64,000 bases of DNA from NCBI GenBank assembly GCA_963920665.1, contig OY987265.1, positions 42,413,001 to 42,477,000 of the forward strand, in the 5' to 3' direction. The stretch is from Straminergon stramineum. Lineage: Eukaryota > Streptophyta > Bryopsida > Hypnales > Calliergonaceae. A program made the translations under genes and the position numbers. The notes below the pieces were generated by a model. The model made no database searches, had not been told where the DNA came from, and saw only the letters and a list, made by a program, of their open reading frames with translations. Positions 11,501-23,371 of the stretch are shown here, in pieces (the stretch's first letter is position 1; every line of letters starts with the position of its first letter).

Positions 11501-12440
11501 TCAATTTTTATTCAAGGGAAAAATAAGGGAAAAATAATTTTGTGAATCTAAGAACCATCGAAAAGGCCGACCATCCCTTAAACGGTCGCTTTAAGAGCAT
11601 ACTACCTTACTGCTCATGATCTGCTCCAAAATTGCTTAAATGATCAGCTACTAGTGCCTCAGCCTTAGATGTAACTTACTTCATTGACTCTCATATTTAT
11701 TTGGTGTTTGTAGGGCATACACGATGATTGAGTAATTATAGTAGAACTGCCCATGACCAACCACTTAAGGAATCTGGGCATGGTCCGGAGCTGTAGAAGG
11801 CAATTTGAATTTACAGCCCTCTGGACAAATAGAAATCATGAACATTGCCAAAGTTTCGTAATTTTATTCCTTAAATTAAAATTGTTATGAATTTTAGAAG
11901 CCGAAAGTTGGCCTGCTCCCATCCCCAATATATAGATTCTTCCATCTCTGCTCATCTAGAGACTAACTGGGCTCTCAAATCGAAGCATATCTGTCATTAC
12001 AGTAATGGCTACAAGATGGTTGGAAACTGAAAATTTAATGATTATCTGTCAGTCCTTTCTCTATTGAATTTCCTATTGCCTATGTCTTGACCATGGGTTC
12101 TGGCTGGTAATGGGCGGTTCTACCATAGTGTCCTACCAAAAACATTCATCAGTTTTTGACCAGTTTTCTTCTTTCCTACAAATCATTATACAAGCAGAAT
12201 ATAATACCTCAGAACATCAACCAAGAACATATTCCCCCCTTGTTCAAGTGAAGTTAGAGCGTTCCCTTGCTTTACAAAATGCCCTTATTTTCCTCTTTTT
12301 TGAAGCTGAATAAAAGACAGAGTCTTCTTTTCAGATATGCCACTTCTGGGTAGGGTAGAGGCCTTGCAGGTGATCAAGTCATTTTTTGAAATGCTTGGCC
12401 CCCTCATATGCCCTCTTTACAAGTTCGGATCTCAGACCCC
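8561..12440. other. AT-rich downstream DNA of unit 1, part 1
   Basis: Apart from the TTAA element at 9159-9701 I see no gene. A run of 15 C at 10735-10749 is followed by GGACA. The stretch 10690-11010 contains a strongly AT-rich block and a gtggcattagtgcgaccacg motif whose reverse complement resembles the last 35 bases of the window. The remainder aligns in patches to unit 2 (25836-27800) and has only short frames. Confidence 0.6.
9159..9701. mobile_element. Old TTAA element shared by all three units (unit 1 copy)
   Basis: The right end ggatactttgaccttgaagggtta is preserved apart from one base of the TTAA. The left end is degraded (ttaatcttttaatattgcgg). The intact version is in unit 2 at 26379-26931. 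The presence in all three units shows that it inserted before the array was formed. No coding frame. Confidence 0.6.
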
Positions 12441-12450
12441 CCTTTTGACA

Positions 12451-12707
12451 TGCAGGATGTTAAATCCTCCATTTGAACTGGGCCCCATAGGATAATTTTT
12501 TGGGTTATCCAGGGGTAAAAGTAGAAAATGCCCCCTATTTTGAGCCATGTCTAGGGTATGCTCTACTCCTCTCCTAGCTAATTGGGGGTCTTTGATTGCA
12601 AATACGAATTCAGAATTTGCAAAAAATTAAATGTGCAAAAAATTAAAAAAATTCTGTGTTTTCCCAAGGTAAATCTACCCCAGTTTGAATGGAGGATTTA
12701 ACGTCCT
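12451..12707. mobile_element. MITE with 10-bp target duplication, private to unit 1
   Basis: The inverted ends are GATGTTAAATCCTCCATTTG (12456-12475) and, read from the other strand, GACGTTAAATCCTCCATTCA. Flanks are CCTTTTGACA on the left and CCCTTTGACA on the right, a near-perfect 10-bp duplication. The corresponding place in unit 2 (about 27815) has no such insertion. Target duplications of 9-11 bp suggest a Mutator-like element. Confidence 0.65.
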
Positions 12708-15245
12708 CCCTTTGACACTCTTACCGTTTGATGAACATTGACAGCTATTCCTTGCAGGGTATGTGCAAGGACAACGTCCTTTGTGCAAGCACCTAATAGA
12801 GTAGTTATCAGTTTTCTTTTTTCTTTTTTCTTTTTGAGAAAGGAGTGCCAGGATGTTGATCACTTAAATTTGATGAAGCATTGTATTTTGAACTTTTATC
12901 TGGCGAGAAGTAGACATTTACTTTGAAATAGTGCAATTAGGCCCCATGGTGCCTAAAAAAAGGAACATTGGCCACTCTTCATATGGCTCCAACTTGCTCA
13001 AGGGATCACACACTCACACCTAAGATAGAGTCCCACGTAATTATGCCGCATAGTACATCCCCATTCAGTTCATTTTGTGCTTCAATTATCTGGGAAGCCA
13101 TCAGATGCGTGTATGAGGAAGCACTCACCAAGCGTGTGAGTGTTGAGAATGAGAATATTGCCCCAGAAAGACTCCATCCAAGGCTTCGGGGGAGAACTAC
13201 TAAATGGAGATGCAGAGTCTCCAAAATTAAAAAAATTCCAATATATAAAAATCAATGAAAGCTATCCCATGTGTTCATAGCTAATTATAGAAGTTACTAA
13301 TACAAAGTCTATGGAATATCATGAGGAATTCTGCATTTCCAACTTCAGAGAGGACAAAATACGTCGCATGAACCATTTGGTGTCTAACTGCTAAGAGAGT
13401 TGACGTGGGTAAGGAATGTTTTCAAGAGCTTAGTCCATAACCTCTGTGAAATGGTAGATGAAGGACTTCCAAGTGTGTTGAAAAAACAACTTTTGTTCAA
13501 TCTTCAACGATGGGACTAGTTTGGCCATTTGGTTCTGCATGAATTTTCTACTCAAATCTCCACCAACTCATCACGTAATAGATTAAAAAAAAGGAAAACT
13601 TGCAAAAATGGGAAGATACCATGGCTAGATTTTTCTAAAATCGCAATTGATTTTGCCACAAATGCTCCAATCATACATTCCTCCTTAGATGAGGATCTCC
13701 TAGAATTGTAATTTCCAAGTCTTTTTTTCCACTCTTTTCCATTTCTACATTGAATATCGTTTTCCATGTATTGCATTTTGGCTACGAAGTCAAAGCACTC
13801 TTCATTCTTCTCTTTTGCAATCTTGACCAAATTTGGGAGGGTCAAGCAACAATAACCATGCCCCGGTTCAAGGAGGTTTTTGATTTGACCTTCAACTGCT
13901 CGCCAAGCAAAGGAATGTCATTTAAGGGTTAAAAATCCAAGCATACTATTGGAGGGATAAGAAATTATTGTCACAAGGCTTTGCATTAGAGCATTGTGTT
14001 CATCATTGTAAATATGGATGGTAGCTAGACTACTTAGTGGATAACTTCAAAGTGAACAATTGAAAATTCAAAATAGCTTCTAGTTTCTTTACGTTGATGA
14101 CCCTCTTTCTCTTCTTTGATTCTTTCTCCAACTACTACCAATTTAACCTAAAATAATGGGTATATGATCACAAAGTTCATTTGAACTTCTGAATCCTTTA
14201 CTATGGATTTTCCAATTTGGGGACCATTGATGTAACCACACCTCTTGGCATCCAAAGATTAAAAAATTGAGCATTGTTTCTATGTGAAAAGCATTCAACA
14301 ACTATTTTTTGAATTGAATTATCTTTTTATTTATTTAAATTTTTATTAACTATTGTTTTACCTCACCTTACTTACTGAGAATTTTGATCAATGTATTACA
14401 TTTATACCATTTTAATAAAATTTAGACAATCCAAAGTCCAAAAATAATAATAAAAAAATAGTTTGAAAATATACAAAAAACATCATGAGATCTCACAATG
14501 TTTTGCATGTATTGCTTATATCATATGAAAATTATTAGGAGATCTATGCAAAATATAATGAGGTTTATGTCCTTCAGCATTAGAAGATATCTTCATGTTT
14601 TGCAAACATAGTTCAAAATTGCATCCATACTCTAGATTTAGTTAAAGATGGCATATTTAGACTTTCTACAAGTTTATTATTATTTTGAAAACCATTCTTA
14701 AATATTCCATATATCATTTATTGTACATTTGAACCTCTACTTTATTCATTCTTTTGTTAGTTTTCTTGACTATTGTTTTTATGACCATTTTGATTATTTA
14801 TGTTCATGGTGTGTTACAATGAACTAGATATACATGTCTTTATTGTTTTCTTGAATATTTAAAAAAAAATATTGTATGAATAGATGAGTATGACGAACAC
14901 ACATAAAGTAAAAGTTAATTAGACAAAACTCTAATTATCTTACTTTAGTGCTTCCCAAATGCTCAGTTTAATTTCAAATACTTCCATATAGAAATAAAGG
15001 AATTAGAAATGTTCAACAATATTTGGACTTGCTATAGTGCAAGTAATGTTCTAATGATGAATGTATAATAGTTGAATAAACACTTTGAAATCCAAAATAA
15101 GATGGTTATTATTTTAATTAAAGAAAACATTAAAATAAACATTTTGTACAAAAGAAATGATGACAATATTGTTTGTATTTGAATCTTAGTTGGTAATCCT
15201 TGTCACATTGCAGCCTCAACTTAATGAAATTTTCTACATCTTCAT
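12708..15245. other. AT-rich downstream DNA of unit 1, part 2
   Basis: No convincing gene. Around 12745-12815 the frame IPCRVCARTT...FVQAP resembles IPCRTCPKT...FVQAPAIVV in unit 2 (27860-27930), so a small coding remnant may have been part of the ancestral unit. A - strand frame at 13552-13845 (reading NLVKIAKEKNEECFDFVAKM) looks protein-like but I cannot place it; its unit 2 counterpart near 29280-29450 is broken. Confidence 0.45.
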
Positions 15246-16124
15246 GTCTTCGGTTTCTCATATCCTTGATCTTGACCATTAACAACTTAGGAGTGGACAT
15301 TCTCTACATTAGAATTCTTTGAAGAGCACAATATTTTCTACATAACTATGAACTACAAGAATCACTAAGATCTCTAAGAAATCTGCCCTATAGGACTACA
15401 AAGCAAATGCACGATGTGTCCTTTAGTAGCTATCTAGTACACACTATTCTAAACTAATTTACAATTGCTTTCTGCATAATGGAATAGAACACCTCTAATA
15501 ATCTCAAATTCTACATTTGATATATGCATCATAGAAGCATTGTGATCTACATGATCCCACTATACCATGCCCACAAAAGCAATAATGTGACTCTAGGTTG
15601 TGTGCAATTCTATAAGGTGAAATGATTCAATTATTTCATAATTGAACATCGGTAGTTTCAAACAATAGGTGAAGAATGGGTGTTCACTTCTTGCTCATGA
15701 ACCCTGGGCGCTAAAGGGTTAATGGGTGAACATGAATTGGTGAAAAGATGTTAAGATGGGCCTTTCTTACTTCAAAAACAGATTCTCTTCAATTTTCTCG
15801 TCAGTACCTTTCAAATGGTACTAACAACGTCGGTAGTCTCCAGTGAACTCGACATGGCTGAAATGTCATCAAATTTCCTTGCCCTGTCCGAGAGCCGACC
15901 CAGGCCCTCTTCCCGCACTCCTGCTGAGAAGCTTTTATGAATTGTGCAGGCCGTCAATTCTGAATGGACATGATGGAACATGACATTCTTCAGGGGCTGC
16001 CTCACGAATTAACAGCCTTGCCAACGGAATTAATCCAGTTTCTTTCAGGGTACAATCTTCAACTCACCTCAAGTGGATGGGACCCAATTGATCAACTAAT
16101 GAAGGAGGTCGACATTGGTCAGAA
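15246..16124. other. Junction DNA between units 1 and 2
   Basis: No similarity to the junction between units 2 and 3. From 15660 the composition becomes GC-richer. A + strand frame from ATG 15853 (MAEMSSNFLALSESRPRPSS, then to TGA after EKLL) and a second one at 15964-16164 lie around a possible acceptor (ttgtgcag, 15950). They could be remnants of a small gene but nothing confirms it. At 15715 a ctaaagggttaatggg motif could be a lone TTAA-element end. Confidence 0.3.
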
Positions 16125-17537
16125 AGTCACATTGCATCACGATTGCTCGATACTGCACGACTGAGAGTGTCCCACTTCGGAGTAAAACATTCAGACACTC
16201 GAATGCTTGTAGTTCACGGAACTGAACAGCTCCCAATTATGTTCCCAAATTCAGCTTGCTCACCTTAAATACTAGGGCTTAGTTTCAAGAGGGCACACCT
16301 GAGCCATGAAGGAAAAACAACTACTTTGAAGAGAAGCCCAGTAAATTAGTAAAAATATCAGTGGAACATCTCCAGAGATAACGACTCTACACCGTAATAC
16401 ACATATATTATTCCCAACATTGCACAGCAAACAATTGCAGTATCTTGTCCAGTATTTGAACTACACTAATTAGTCCCTCTCTATAAAAACATGTGGACAC
16501 CAGGAGGTCCAGTGTGTGGAGGACCCAGCTGAGATCGAGAGGAGATTCAATCCCACAATCTAATGGAGCTCAGCCAAAAACTGGAGCATATATACAGTAT
16601 TTGCCTATTGGAGTGTCCCAGACCAGGTGGGAGGCCAATTTCTTGCTGCTCATTTCATATCAAAGCCCCAGCACTTCACGTGCAACAGAGTCACCCGAAA
16701 TGCCTCTCAGGAGCTGGATGGATCACAGTCACACTGATAAATCAACGCTCCACAAGTGTAGCAAGTGGACGATCGAGTATGATATCTAGAGAAGCTGCTG
16801 TGCGTGGTGGGATTCATTGGAAGTGTTGGGGCAGGCCAGTCGGGGAGAGCTTTCAATTCGATAGGGTGAAGGGTCCTTGACTCCTTGGTCCTGAGCCTTT
16901 GAGATTGCCGGCTTTTGGATTCGTATTGCAAGATGACGTTGCTGGCTCTAGCTTGCTACGTTGTTTCCGTAGCTGGGGACGGTATATGCTACAACCCCAG
17001 GTGATTGAGAGCAAGGATGAATGAGGAGGACAAAGATTCCTTGACAACATCGAACATATCCAGTGACTCTGCAAACATTTGACACCCAGCTATACCAACG
17101 CACTTGTTTTTCGGCTGCATGTGCCGGCATTATTCCGTTCTCCTAGTTCTAAGCGTTTGAATTGATCAGTAGACTATAATTTGTAACATAATCGAGATCG
17201 AATTGCATGATTACATCGTTATTTGTGAGGTCTATACTATCTTGAGATCAACAATGGTTTGGTTACTTTTCGAATGCTTTGACTTGGAACTGTGAAGAAA
17301 GTACTAGACGTGACGCAAAGTTTTGCTGAGAAAACAAACTTTAATAACCTCGAATGAGTCAAATAATCACTGTACTTCCAATGGAAGTTGCTTTACGCAT
17401 TGTCGCGGGTGATCCACTCGTGTCCGTGACCATTGTCGATTTTACCTCCTCCATTATTCGAGTTCTTCGTTCCACTCCATGCTTCATCTCTGCGTGATGG
17501 CAACCTACTTCAAGATTCACACGGGGAATTTTTTTAT
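16125..17537. other. Upstream block of copy B, distal part
   Basis: It is well conserved with 30985-32340 in unit 3. It contains a TATA-like ctataaaaa at 16481-16489 and an open frame at 16493-16789 (begins VDTRRSSVWRTQLRSRGDS, 98 codons) whose unit 3 version (31605-31907) stays open despite a 6-nt in-frame insertion. DNA similarity is equally high outside the frame, so I cannot tell coding from conserved upstream DNA. A promoter or an old retroelement relic are alternatives. Confidence 0.4.
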
Positions 17538-18434
17538 CCCGGGGTGGCAACTCACAATAGTGAGGCAGGTGCTTTCTTAACTTTTCTAATCCATAAGAAG
17601 TGAACTTGCTTTTTTATTATGTAGGTTATCAGATCACAGTAGGAAAGAAGAGAAGACATTGTGAAGAATCCAGTGGTATAATTTTTATATCAATCATAAT
17701 AGTTTTGGACACTCAAAAGTCATTTTAAGAACCTATAATAAGAGACTTTTCTCAAATAGGGGGGTACCAATCAAAGCCCCTAGATTACTTTTTTAATTAT
17801 TAAATTTTATTATTTCATAATTATCTTCTAAAAATATTCCTCTAATAATGTCAGTTATTAGGCTTCATTATTGCATTCACTACATTTAACTACTCATGCT
17901 GTAGGATTTGTGTATTAGTATTCATGATCTTTTGCCATCTAAGTGACCTAATCACCTTAATGAAGCATTCAATTAATTGGCATTCATTTTGCCTATATGT
18001 TGCAAGAATCAAACTCCTTGATTATCCTTACAAAGCTAAAATTGGATAGTAATAGTATCATGGACATGGACATTGCAAACCTTCATCCCATTGTCATTCT
18101 TGCAAAACTTACTAGGCACCAAAAGTGCATAAAATCCCATCATGAAAAGTAGTTGGTAGAATTAGATTTTATTACTATAATAGAAAAGGTCTTACTTTCA
18201 AAATTTTAATGTTGCTTACATAAGATGAAGTGAAATATGTACTACTAAAATTCGGCTTTTGTAGATAAAGTATTGAAATTTATTGGAAATCTCAGCCCTA
18301 GCTCCTCATTGAATTTTTTTTATTAAAAGCTCTTTTCAGGTTATAATAAGTTATAAAATTTCAAGTATTCAGCTATTTTTGCTCTTCTCAAATCGGTCCC
18401 CCCTGCATATTATACAGGAGTTGCCACCCCGGGG
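17538..18434. mobile_element. hAT-like non-autonomous element, private to unit 2
   Basis: The 897-bp insertion has termini CCCGGGGTGGCAACTC and, from the other end, CCCCGGGGTGGCAACTC. It is flanked by TTTTTTAT and TTTTCTAT, an 8-bp duplication with one change. Unit 3 has the empty site (ggggaaattttctatgaaa near 32325). An 8-bp duplication and a terminus close to the hAT type (C.GGGGTGGCAA) support the class. The inside is AT-rich with no transposase frame. Confidence 0.8.
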
Positions 18435-19632
18435 TTTTCTATGAAAAAACGAAGTTGACATGACAAGTTGTCCGCATGGATATAGATAAGTATAATTTGG
18501 CATCTACTGTTATGATCGTGCGCCTTCCGCTTCTTCGATTTTGATGCCGTCTCTGTTTCGATGCTACGATCCCTCAATGCTCCAGGATTTGAGCTTCACA
18601 ATTTTCAACACCCCACTAGCATCGGTTGCTGCAGTCCACAATTGTGAGATTCACAAACCCATCACAGTGTAGAGTTGTCGAATTCTGCCTAATTGACATC
18701 GAACGTCACCACAGGCCAATTCGGTTCAAATGTTCAGAAGCCAAATTCGGACTTCAAGGAAGAGCTGCTATGACAGATAATTCAGCCCTTGTGATCTGCA
18801 GAGTTTAGGGATTAGGCTTGCAGTAGGAATGAACCTGCTCCTCTTAACTTACTTCCACGCTAGACTTCATAGTAGCAAAACAAACTTCTGAAATTGACAA
18901 CAACGCTTTGCGACTTTAGTCAGCACCAACGTCATTCTGCCTCGCATCTAACATGACAGTAGAATAGATTGATCCCTCACCACTGCTGGACCATTGAAGC
19001 ATAAAATCCAGCACGTAATGAACACAACTCAGCGCTCATCATTCTACAGGTAATCAGTTCCACACGAGAAAGCTATTGCACAGGGTGAGCAGTCTAGAGC
19101 AAGCTTTCAAGGTGGCGCTCGGCGAGCCACTGCGTTGATCATACCTGCCAAACATTCGAAGCTGGTACCCTAACTATTCAGCGAAGCAAGGAATTGCGAT
19201 GATCCGTTCTCAAGAGCATTCTCCGAACCGAATTTTTCCAAACCCTAAACGATGAATGCAAGCTCACAAGGTTGCCAAAGTCAACAGTTCTGTCTGGCGC
19301 AACCCTGGCCTTCCTCCGACTACTGTACACTGTAGCAGTTCCGATAAAATATGACTCAGGTCCAACAATTCCAAACACCGAAGCAGGCTCTGGCACTGAA
19401 GGCCATTATCTGTATGAACCTCGGGACTGTAGCAAGTCCGATTTAAATCAGTTCTGGCGGAAGCAGTGAAGCTCACAGCAAGTGAGAGCTCTCCCTAATT
19501 TGTCGGCATAGGCAACCATTACGCCTGTTCATGGTCGGACTTCGGAAATCGAAAGCCAATTTCGCATGGTGTACTTGTTGGCGAACTGTTGAGACGAGCT
19601 CGTTGCTTGATTCGCAGGGAGGAGGAAACTCG
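18435..19632 (+). promoter_or_regulatory. Proximal upstream region and leader of copy B
   Basis: It is conserved with 32338-33739 of unit 3. Only from about 19118 on is it also similar to unit 1. A telobox-like aaaccctaaac lies at 19244-19254; teloboxes are common in leaders and promoters of plant growth-related genes. The leader ends at an intron donor (actcg|GTGAGC). The transcription start cannot be placed from sequence alone. Confidence 0.5.
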
Positions 19633-20156
19633 GTGAGCACAAGAAGCTGTCGGAGGTTTAGGGGTTTCGGGGTTCCCCTCACAAGAACGATATCAAGGCC
19701 CTAAGGTACAATCTGATCTGTTTGTTCCCAGTCGTATGCGGTCTGTTAGTCGGTTTGCAATTGCGTCTTGCTGAAAATCATTTCAAAGGAAGCCGACACG
19801 CAATTTGCAATTGACAAAAGGAGCCTCTTGGTGTACAGTAGAACCCTTAACAGTGTTTGTTTGCAATTGTGTGTCTGAAGTGAGTTTTGGTAATCCCCTG
19901 TTTCGATGTTCGATTTTCCCAGCCAGTCGACCTGTGAGGCTGTGTTCCGAACTACCTGTCTGCGGAATCGCTTAGTAAACCAGGGATCTCTTGTCTTTCG
20001 TTTTTGATTGATCTCCGATAGGACTTGGGCGTCTTTCTCATATGTGTTCCTCTATATCAGGTTTTATTCGGTGCAAGGGCCCAAGACGTACTTCTGTGTG
20101 AAGAAGCCGCACTCGAACCAACTGGGCGTTGTGTCCAAGTAAGAACTTCAACAGAA

Positions 20157-22432
20157 ATGATGACTGCGGAAGATGACCCCATGGTTCTGGAGAGCCTTCT
20201 TCCATACCCGAAGGATGTGGATAGGAGCGTTTTGGCAGCGCGAGCATGGGAGATGCAGGAAGTTGGGTTAGAAAATGGTGTTTTCAAGATTTCTGTTGTT
20301 GACTCACCAGCCTCCGGTGCCAAGGAAGTTACAGAACAAGGTAAGGCACACGTGCAACTTTGACAGTATGGAATATATGTGCGATGAATACAGCCTTCTC
20401 TTGGCACTTGAAATCGATGTGTGCATCCATTCCATGGTCGTGTCTCTTGCATTGCTAAGTAAGTCCGATCTTGTGGAGCTCACCTATTCTTGCACTCTTT
20501 TGTGCATTTTGCTTTCAGTGGTTGGGATGGAGACCTCGCCCCCTGCTTTGACTCACAGCCCGGGAGGCGACGGCAGGAGCAAGCATGGAGACGGAGTTCA
20601 AACTGAATCTGCTCAGGAGCAGGAGCTTGCTCTTCCCACGAAGCCCAGCGGAGGAGGCAGGGTCATTGAGCTTCCCTTGGAGTGTTCGTCGTTTTCGTCT
20701 CCAAACTCAGGGAACGTCAATGACAATGCAGTCGATGGGACAGGCGTGCCCCAGAAGAAGCGCAGGAAGCGTGGGAAGAAATGGGCTGAAGAAGACACAG
20801 ATGGCCTGCTGAGAGCAGTTTCAAACACCCTGAAGGTGTCTACTCGAATGGAGAAGGGCACTGAGAGTGACCCATATTGGGGAGCCGTAGCCAAGGCGGT
20901 CCCAGGCAGGATGGCATATGAGTGTAAGGGGAGGATGGACACGCTCAAGAGGTCATTCAGCACAATGAATAACTACTGTGATGGGCATCGGAAGGAGTTC
21001 AAGCAGCTGAATGAGGAGGACTTTGGCAAAATGAAGGTGTCACCTCGGTTGACGGAAGCTTGGTACAATCAGATTCGCGATTACTGCCCACCCAAAACCA
21101 AGAAGAAATCGGAAAAGGACGGAGCTGGAAGCTCGTCTAAGAGCACCGGTTTCGTACCAGACACCTCAACTTCGGGTAAAGCAATTGGCTTGTTCTGTTC
21201 CTGTCGATCTCATGTGTTGGATGCAATGCTAATAAACCCTTCACCGTACAGGTGAACTTTGGGCCTTTCTCTACAACAATCTAAAAATTTGCGCCACATC
21301 TATTTTCATTTGAGCACAAATTCATGTGCGAACAACTCCATGTCAATAGATTCGGTGGTTTCACACGAAGCGGAAATCCTAGTTCACCTGTATGGTGAAC
21401 GGATCCTGTACTGGGATGTATGGTTCATGGGGCCTCTACTTTCCCTTCTGCTTCGACATTAATTTTGCACCTCTGTTTTTTGGATGCTGTCGTCTGATGT
21501 GGTTGTGAATTTGACTTGCAGGCCTTCTGCGACCCATCCTTGGGGAGCCCGCGATGGTGGTATGTGCCTCAGACAAGTTTTTCCTGTTGAAGTTCCTGTT
21601 GATTTTCGTGTTTTCCATGCTTGAGTGTGGTGTCATGACGTGGGTCTTGGAAGCCCGAATACAAGCTTGCCAGACGTTCATGGAGGTCCGACATAATTAG
21701 CTTCTATTTTCAGGTGATTGCTATGAAGTTCGTGTTGTTGGGAATGTAGTCTTTTGGGTCGACTTTCGTGAGGGAGAGGGCTTCATATGACGGTTTCGAT
21801 TTTCAACTTTTTGAGTTTGTTTAAATCATCGTGGCATGACGACTTCGAGTTTAAGCTGCTGTCTATTTTGATTTTAGAAGTTTGGTATTATTGCTGATCT
21901 TTGCTTTTTCCCAATTTTTTTTGGTGTGTACTGGGCTAACTTGTGAAATATTTCTTTCTCGAATTTGATTGTTTTCTGATTTTTGTTCTTGTCTTGTATT
22001 CGGGTTTTTTTCTTCGACTCTCTTCTTGAATCTCTTCTCTTCTCTATCACTTTTCATTCCCTTTTCCTCTCTTCCCTTTTTTCCTGTTCTCATCTCTTCT
22101 CCGTTCTCTTCTGTTGTTTCATTTTCATTCTCCAGTGCTTTCTTTCTTTTTTTCTTTCTTCCTTCCTTCTTTTCTTTGTTTTTGGAGATGGGGAGGAGGG
22201 AGGGTGATTGTTTTTTGCAGTGGAGGCTAGAATACGGAGTCGGCATCCAACACAAAGAATTCGTGTCTACTCCATGCCAAGGAAGGAGGCCGAGCTGCGA
22301 CTGTCATTTGAATCATACCGAGTAGTGGGATTGACTCTTGAGCACAAGGTGGACATTGGAAGAGTATCAGGAATCCAAGGCGGCAGCGAGCTCTGTGACA
22401 TCAAGCTTTGTCATGCTCAGTCTGTGACTTAG
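20157..22432 (+). CDS. Trihelix/SANT-like DNA-binding protein, copy B (most open copy)
   Basis: Exons: 20157-20340, 20519-21175, 21714-21767, 22221-22432; the phases agree at every junction. The predicted protein has 368 residues: acidic N-terminus (1-61), basic VPQKKRRKRGKK cluster (138-149), trihelix/SANT-like domain (about 150-250; W150, YW at 181-182, VAKAVPGRM, GRMDTLKRSFSTMNNYC), basic Ser-rich linker, then DCYEVRVVGNVVFWVDF and a 69-residue segment (RSRHPTQRIRVYSMPRKEAE ... LCHAQSVT) that is interrupted in copies A and C. Exon lengths equal those of the other copies. Probably a nuclear transcription regulator; target and partner unknown. The 3' exon chain is inferred from splice motifs and could differ in vivo. 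The leader intron is 19633-20060. Confidence 0.65.
21252..21313 (+). other. Alternative terminal exon a, copy B
   Basis: Same acceptor and frame as in copy A: G-ELWAFLYNN, then a short hydrophobic tail to TGA. One residue differs from copy A. Using this exon would yield a protein of about 300 residues lacking the later exons. Confidence 0.4.
21522..21559 (+). other. Alternative 38-nt exon b, copy B
   Basis: Flanked by cttgcag and GTATGT. In phase with exon 2 it encodes LLRPILGEPAMV. The first half has diverged in DNA from copies A and C while the frame and the ILGEPAMV motif are kept. Confidence 0.4.
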
Positions 22433-22490
22433 AAGCGAGGAGGTGGGGTTAGTAGTGGTACAGATACTGTAGTCTCCTATGTAGAGCACA

Positions 22491-22694
22491 ATGGCAGACC
22501 TGAAGAAGCTTTTCTCCCTGGAAAACTTGAAAGATGGAGCAGAGCGCATGATGGGAATTCTTAGCTTTAGTTCGGGAGTTACTCATATGTCACTCGCGTC
22601 CGCGGAGATGCCTGCAAGTGCAGGAGGGACATGGAGGAGCATCAAAATGAAGAGTACTCAGAGGATGTCTATCTCATCGCCTCCATCCAGCTAG
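22491..22694 (+). other. Open frame MADLKKLFSL..., intact only in copy B
   Basis: From ATG it runs 67 codons to TAG (MADLKKLFSLENLKDGAERM at the start, ISSPPSS at the end). The same start exists in copies A (5519) and C (36501), but a 2-nt difference in A (gagagcgcatg against gagcgcatg) and changes in C close it early. It lies between exon 5 and the terminal exon and could be an additional exon or untranslated sequence. Confidence 0.3.
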
Positions 22695-22783
22695 GCTTCG
22701 GGATTTCGGGGTTTCTGTTCAGAAGTATATCTGACTTTTTTTTTTTTTAGAAAATCAGGTGAATAGTGACTTTCTTCGTCTAA

Positions 22784-23053
22784 GGTAGATACACCCAAAA
22801 GCGCCAAAAGTTAGTACTGTGCGTTGTTACTATTATTGGGCTGATCAGATATTTATATTTCCTTGTTGGCAAGAGAAAGGAGGTTCCCATGCACCAAAGA
22901 ACACCTCATTTGAATATTATATGCAAAAGTTATTCACAGTCAAAGTCTGTTTCTAAAAGCGCTCTATGCAAATAGGTACATAACTGAATTTAGAAATGTT
23001 CACCTGCTGTAGATGGCGCTTTTAGACACAGGGCGATTTTGGGAGTACCCACC
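22784..23053. mobile_element. MITE with GGT...ACC ends, private to unit 2
   Basis: The 270-bp insertion is absent from the matching place in copy A (about 5795-5830). Ends: GGTAGATACACCCAAAAGCG and, from the other strand, GGTGGGTACTCCCAAAATCG. It lies in the interval just before the terminal exon. A target duplication is not clear. Class unassigned. Confidence 0.65.
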
Positions 23054-23200
23054 ATAAGAACCTTACCGTACTGTACAGACCTGACCAGCTACGGTTTGTC
23101 GGACGAGTCAGGGCTTTTGACTTTTGACTTTGACTTGAACTCCCACTTCGTGACCAAAACACGTGGAGTTAATATCTGAGAACTTTACTTTTCCTCCCAG

Positions 23201-23371
23201 GCCTCTGGTCCAGCGGCGCAGCCGCTGGAGGACCCACCAGCCTGTGAATTGGCGGACCCCCTCCATCAACAAGCTCCTCCAGTTCTCCAGAATGCAGATG
23301 TTGCTGAAGATTTCATCGATGATCCATTTGCAAGTTTTGAACTTGAGTCGTACCCCCCCCTCTGGATGTAA
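23201..23371 (+). CDS. Probable terminal exon (exon 6) of copy B
   Basis: After ttcctcccag the frame runs 56 codons to TAA: Pro/Gln-rich start (ASGPAAQPLEDPP, HQQAPPVLQN), then an acidic, aromatic end (EDFIDDPFASFELESYPPLW). Length and frame agree with copies A and C although the last 25 residues have diverged. Its likely use is a short activation-type tail. A second frame over the same DNA also stays open into the VPQKKKWKK segment near 23420, so which frame is used is not certain. Confidence 0.45.
   Translation, partial: ASGPAAQPLEDPPACELADPLHQQAPPVLQNADVAEDFIDDPFASFELESYPPLWM

Larger units (their letters stand above)
1280..15245 (+). repeat. Tandem unit 1 (copy A of the trihelix-like gene)
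   Basis: The left edge is where similarity with unit 2 begins (a motif reading gccactg.gttgatc, compare 19118). The right edge is where it ends (gaatcttag...tcaacttaatgaaatt, compare 30466-30520). Gene exons are closely similar between units, while the AT-rich downstream half aligns only in patches with many indels. Relative to unit 2 it lacks the upstream 3 kb and carries private insertions at 1406-2066 and 12451-12707. Confidence 0.9.
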
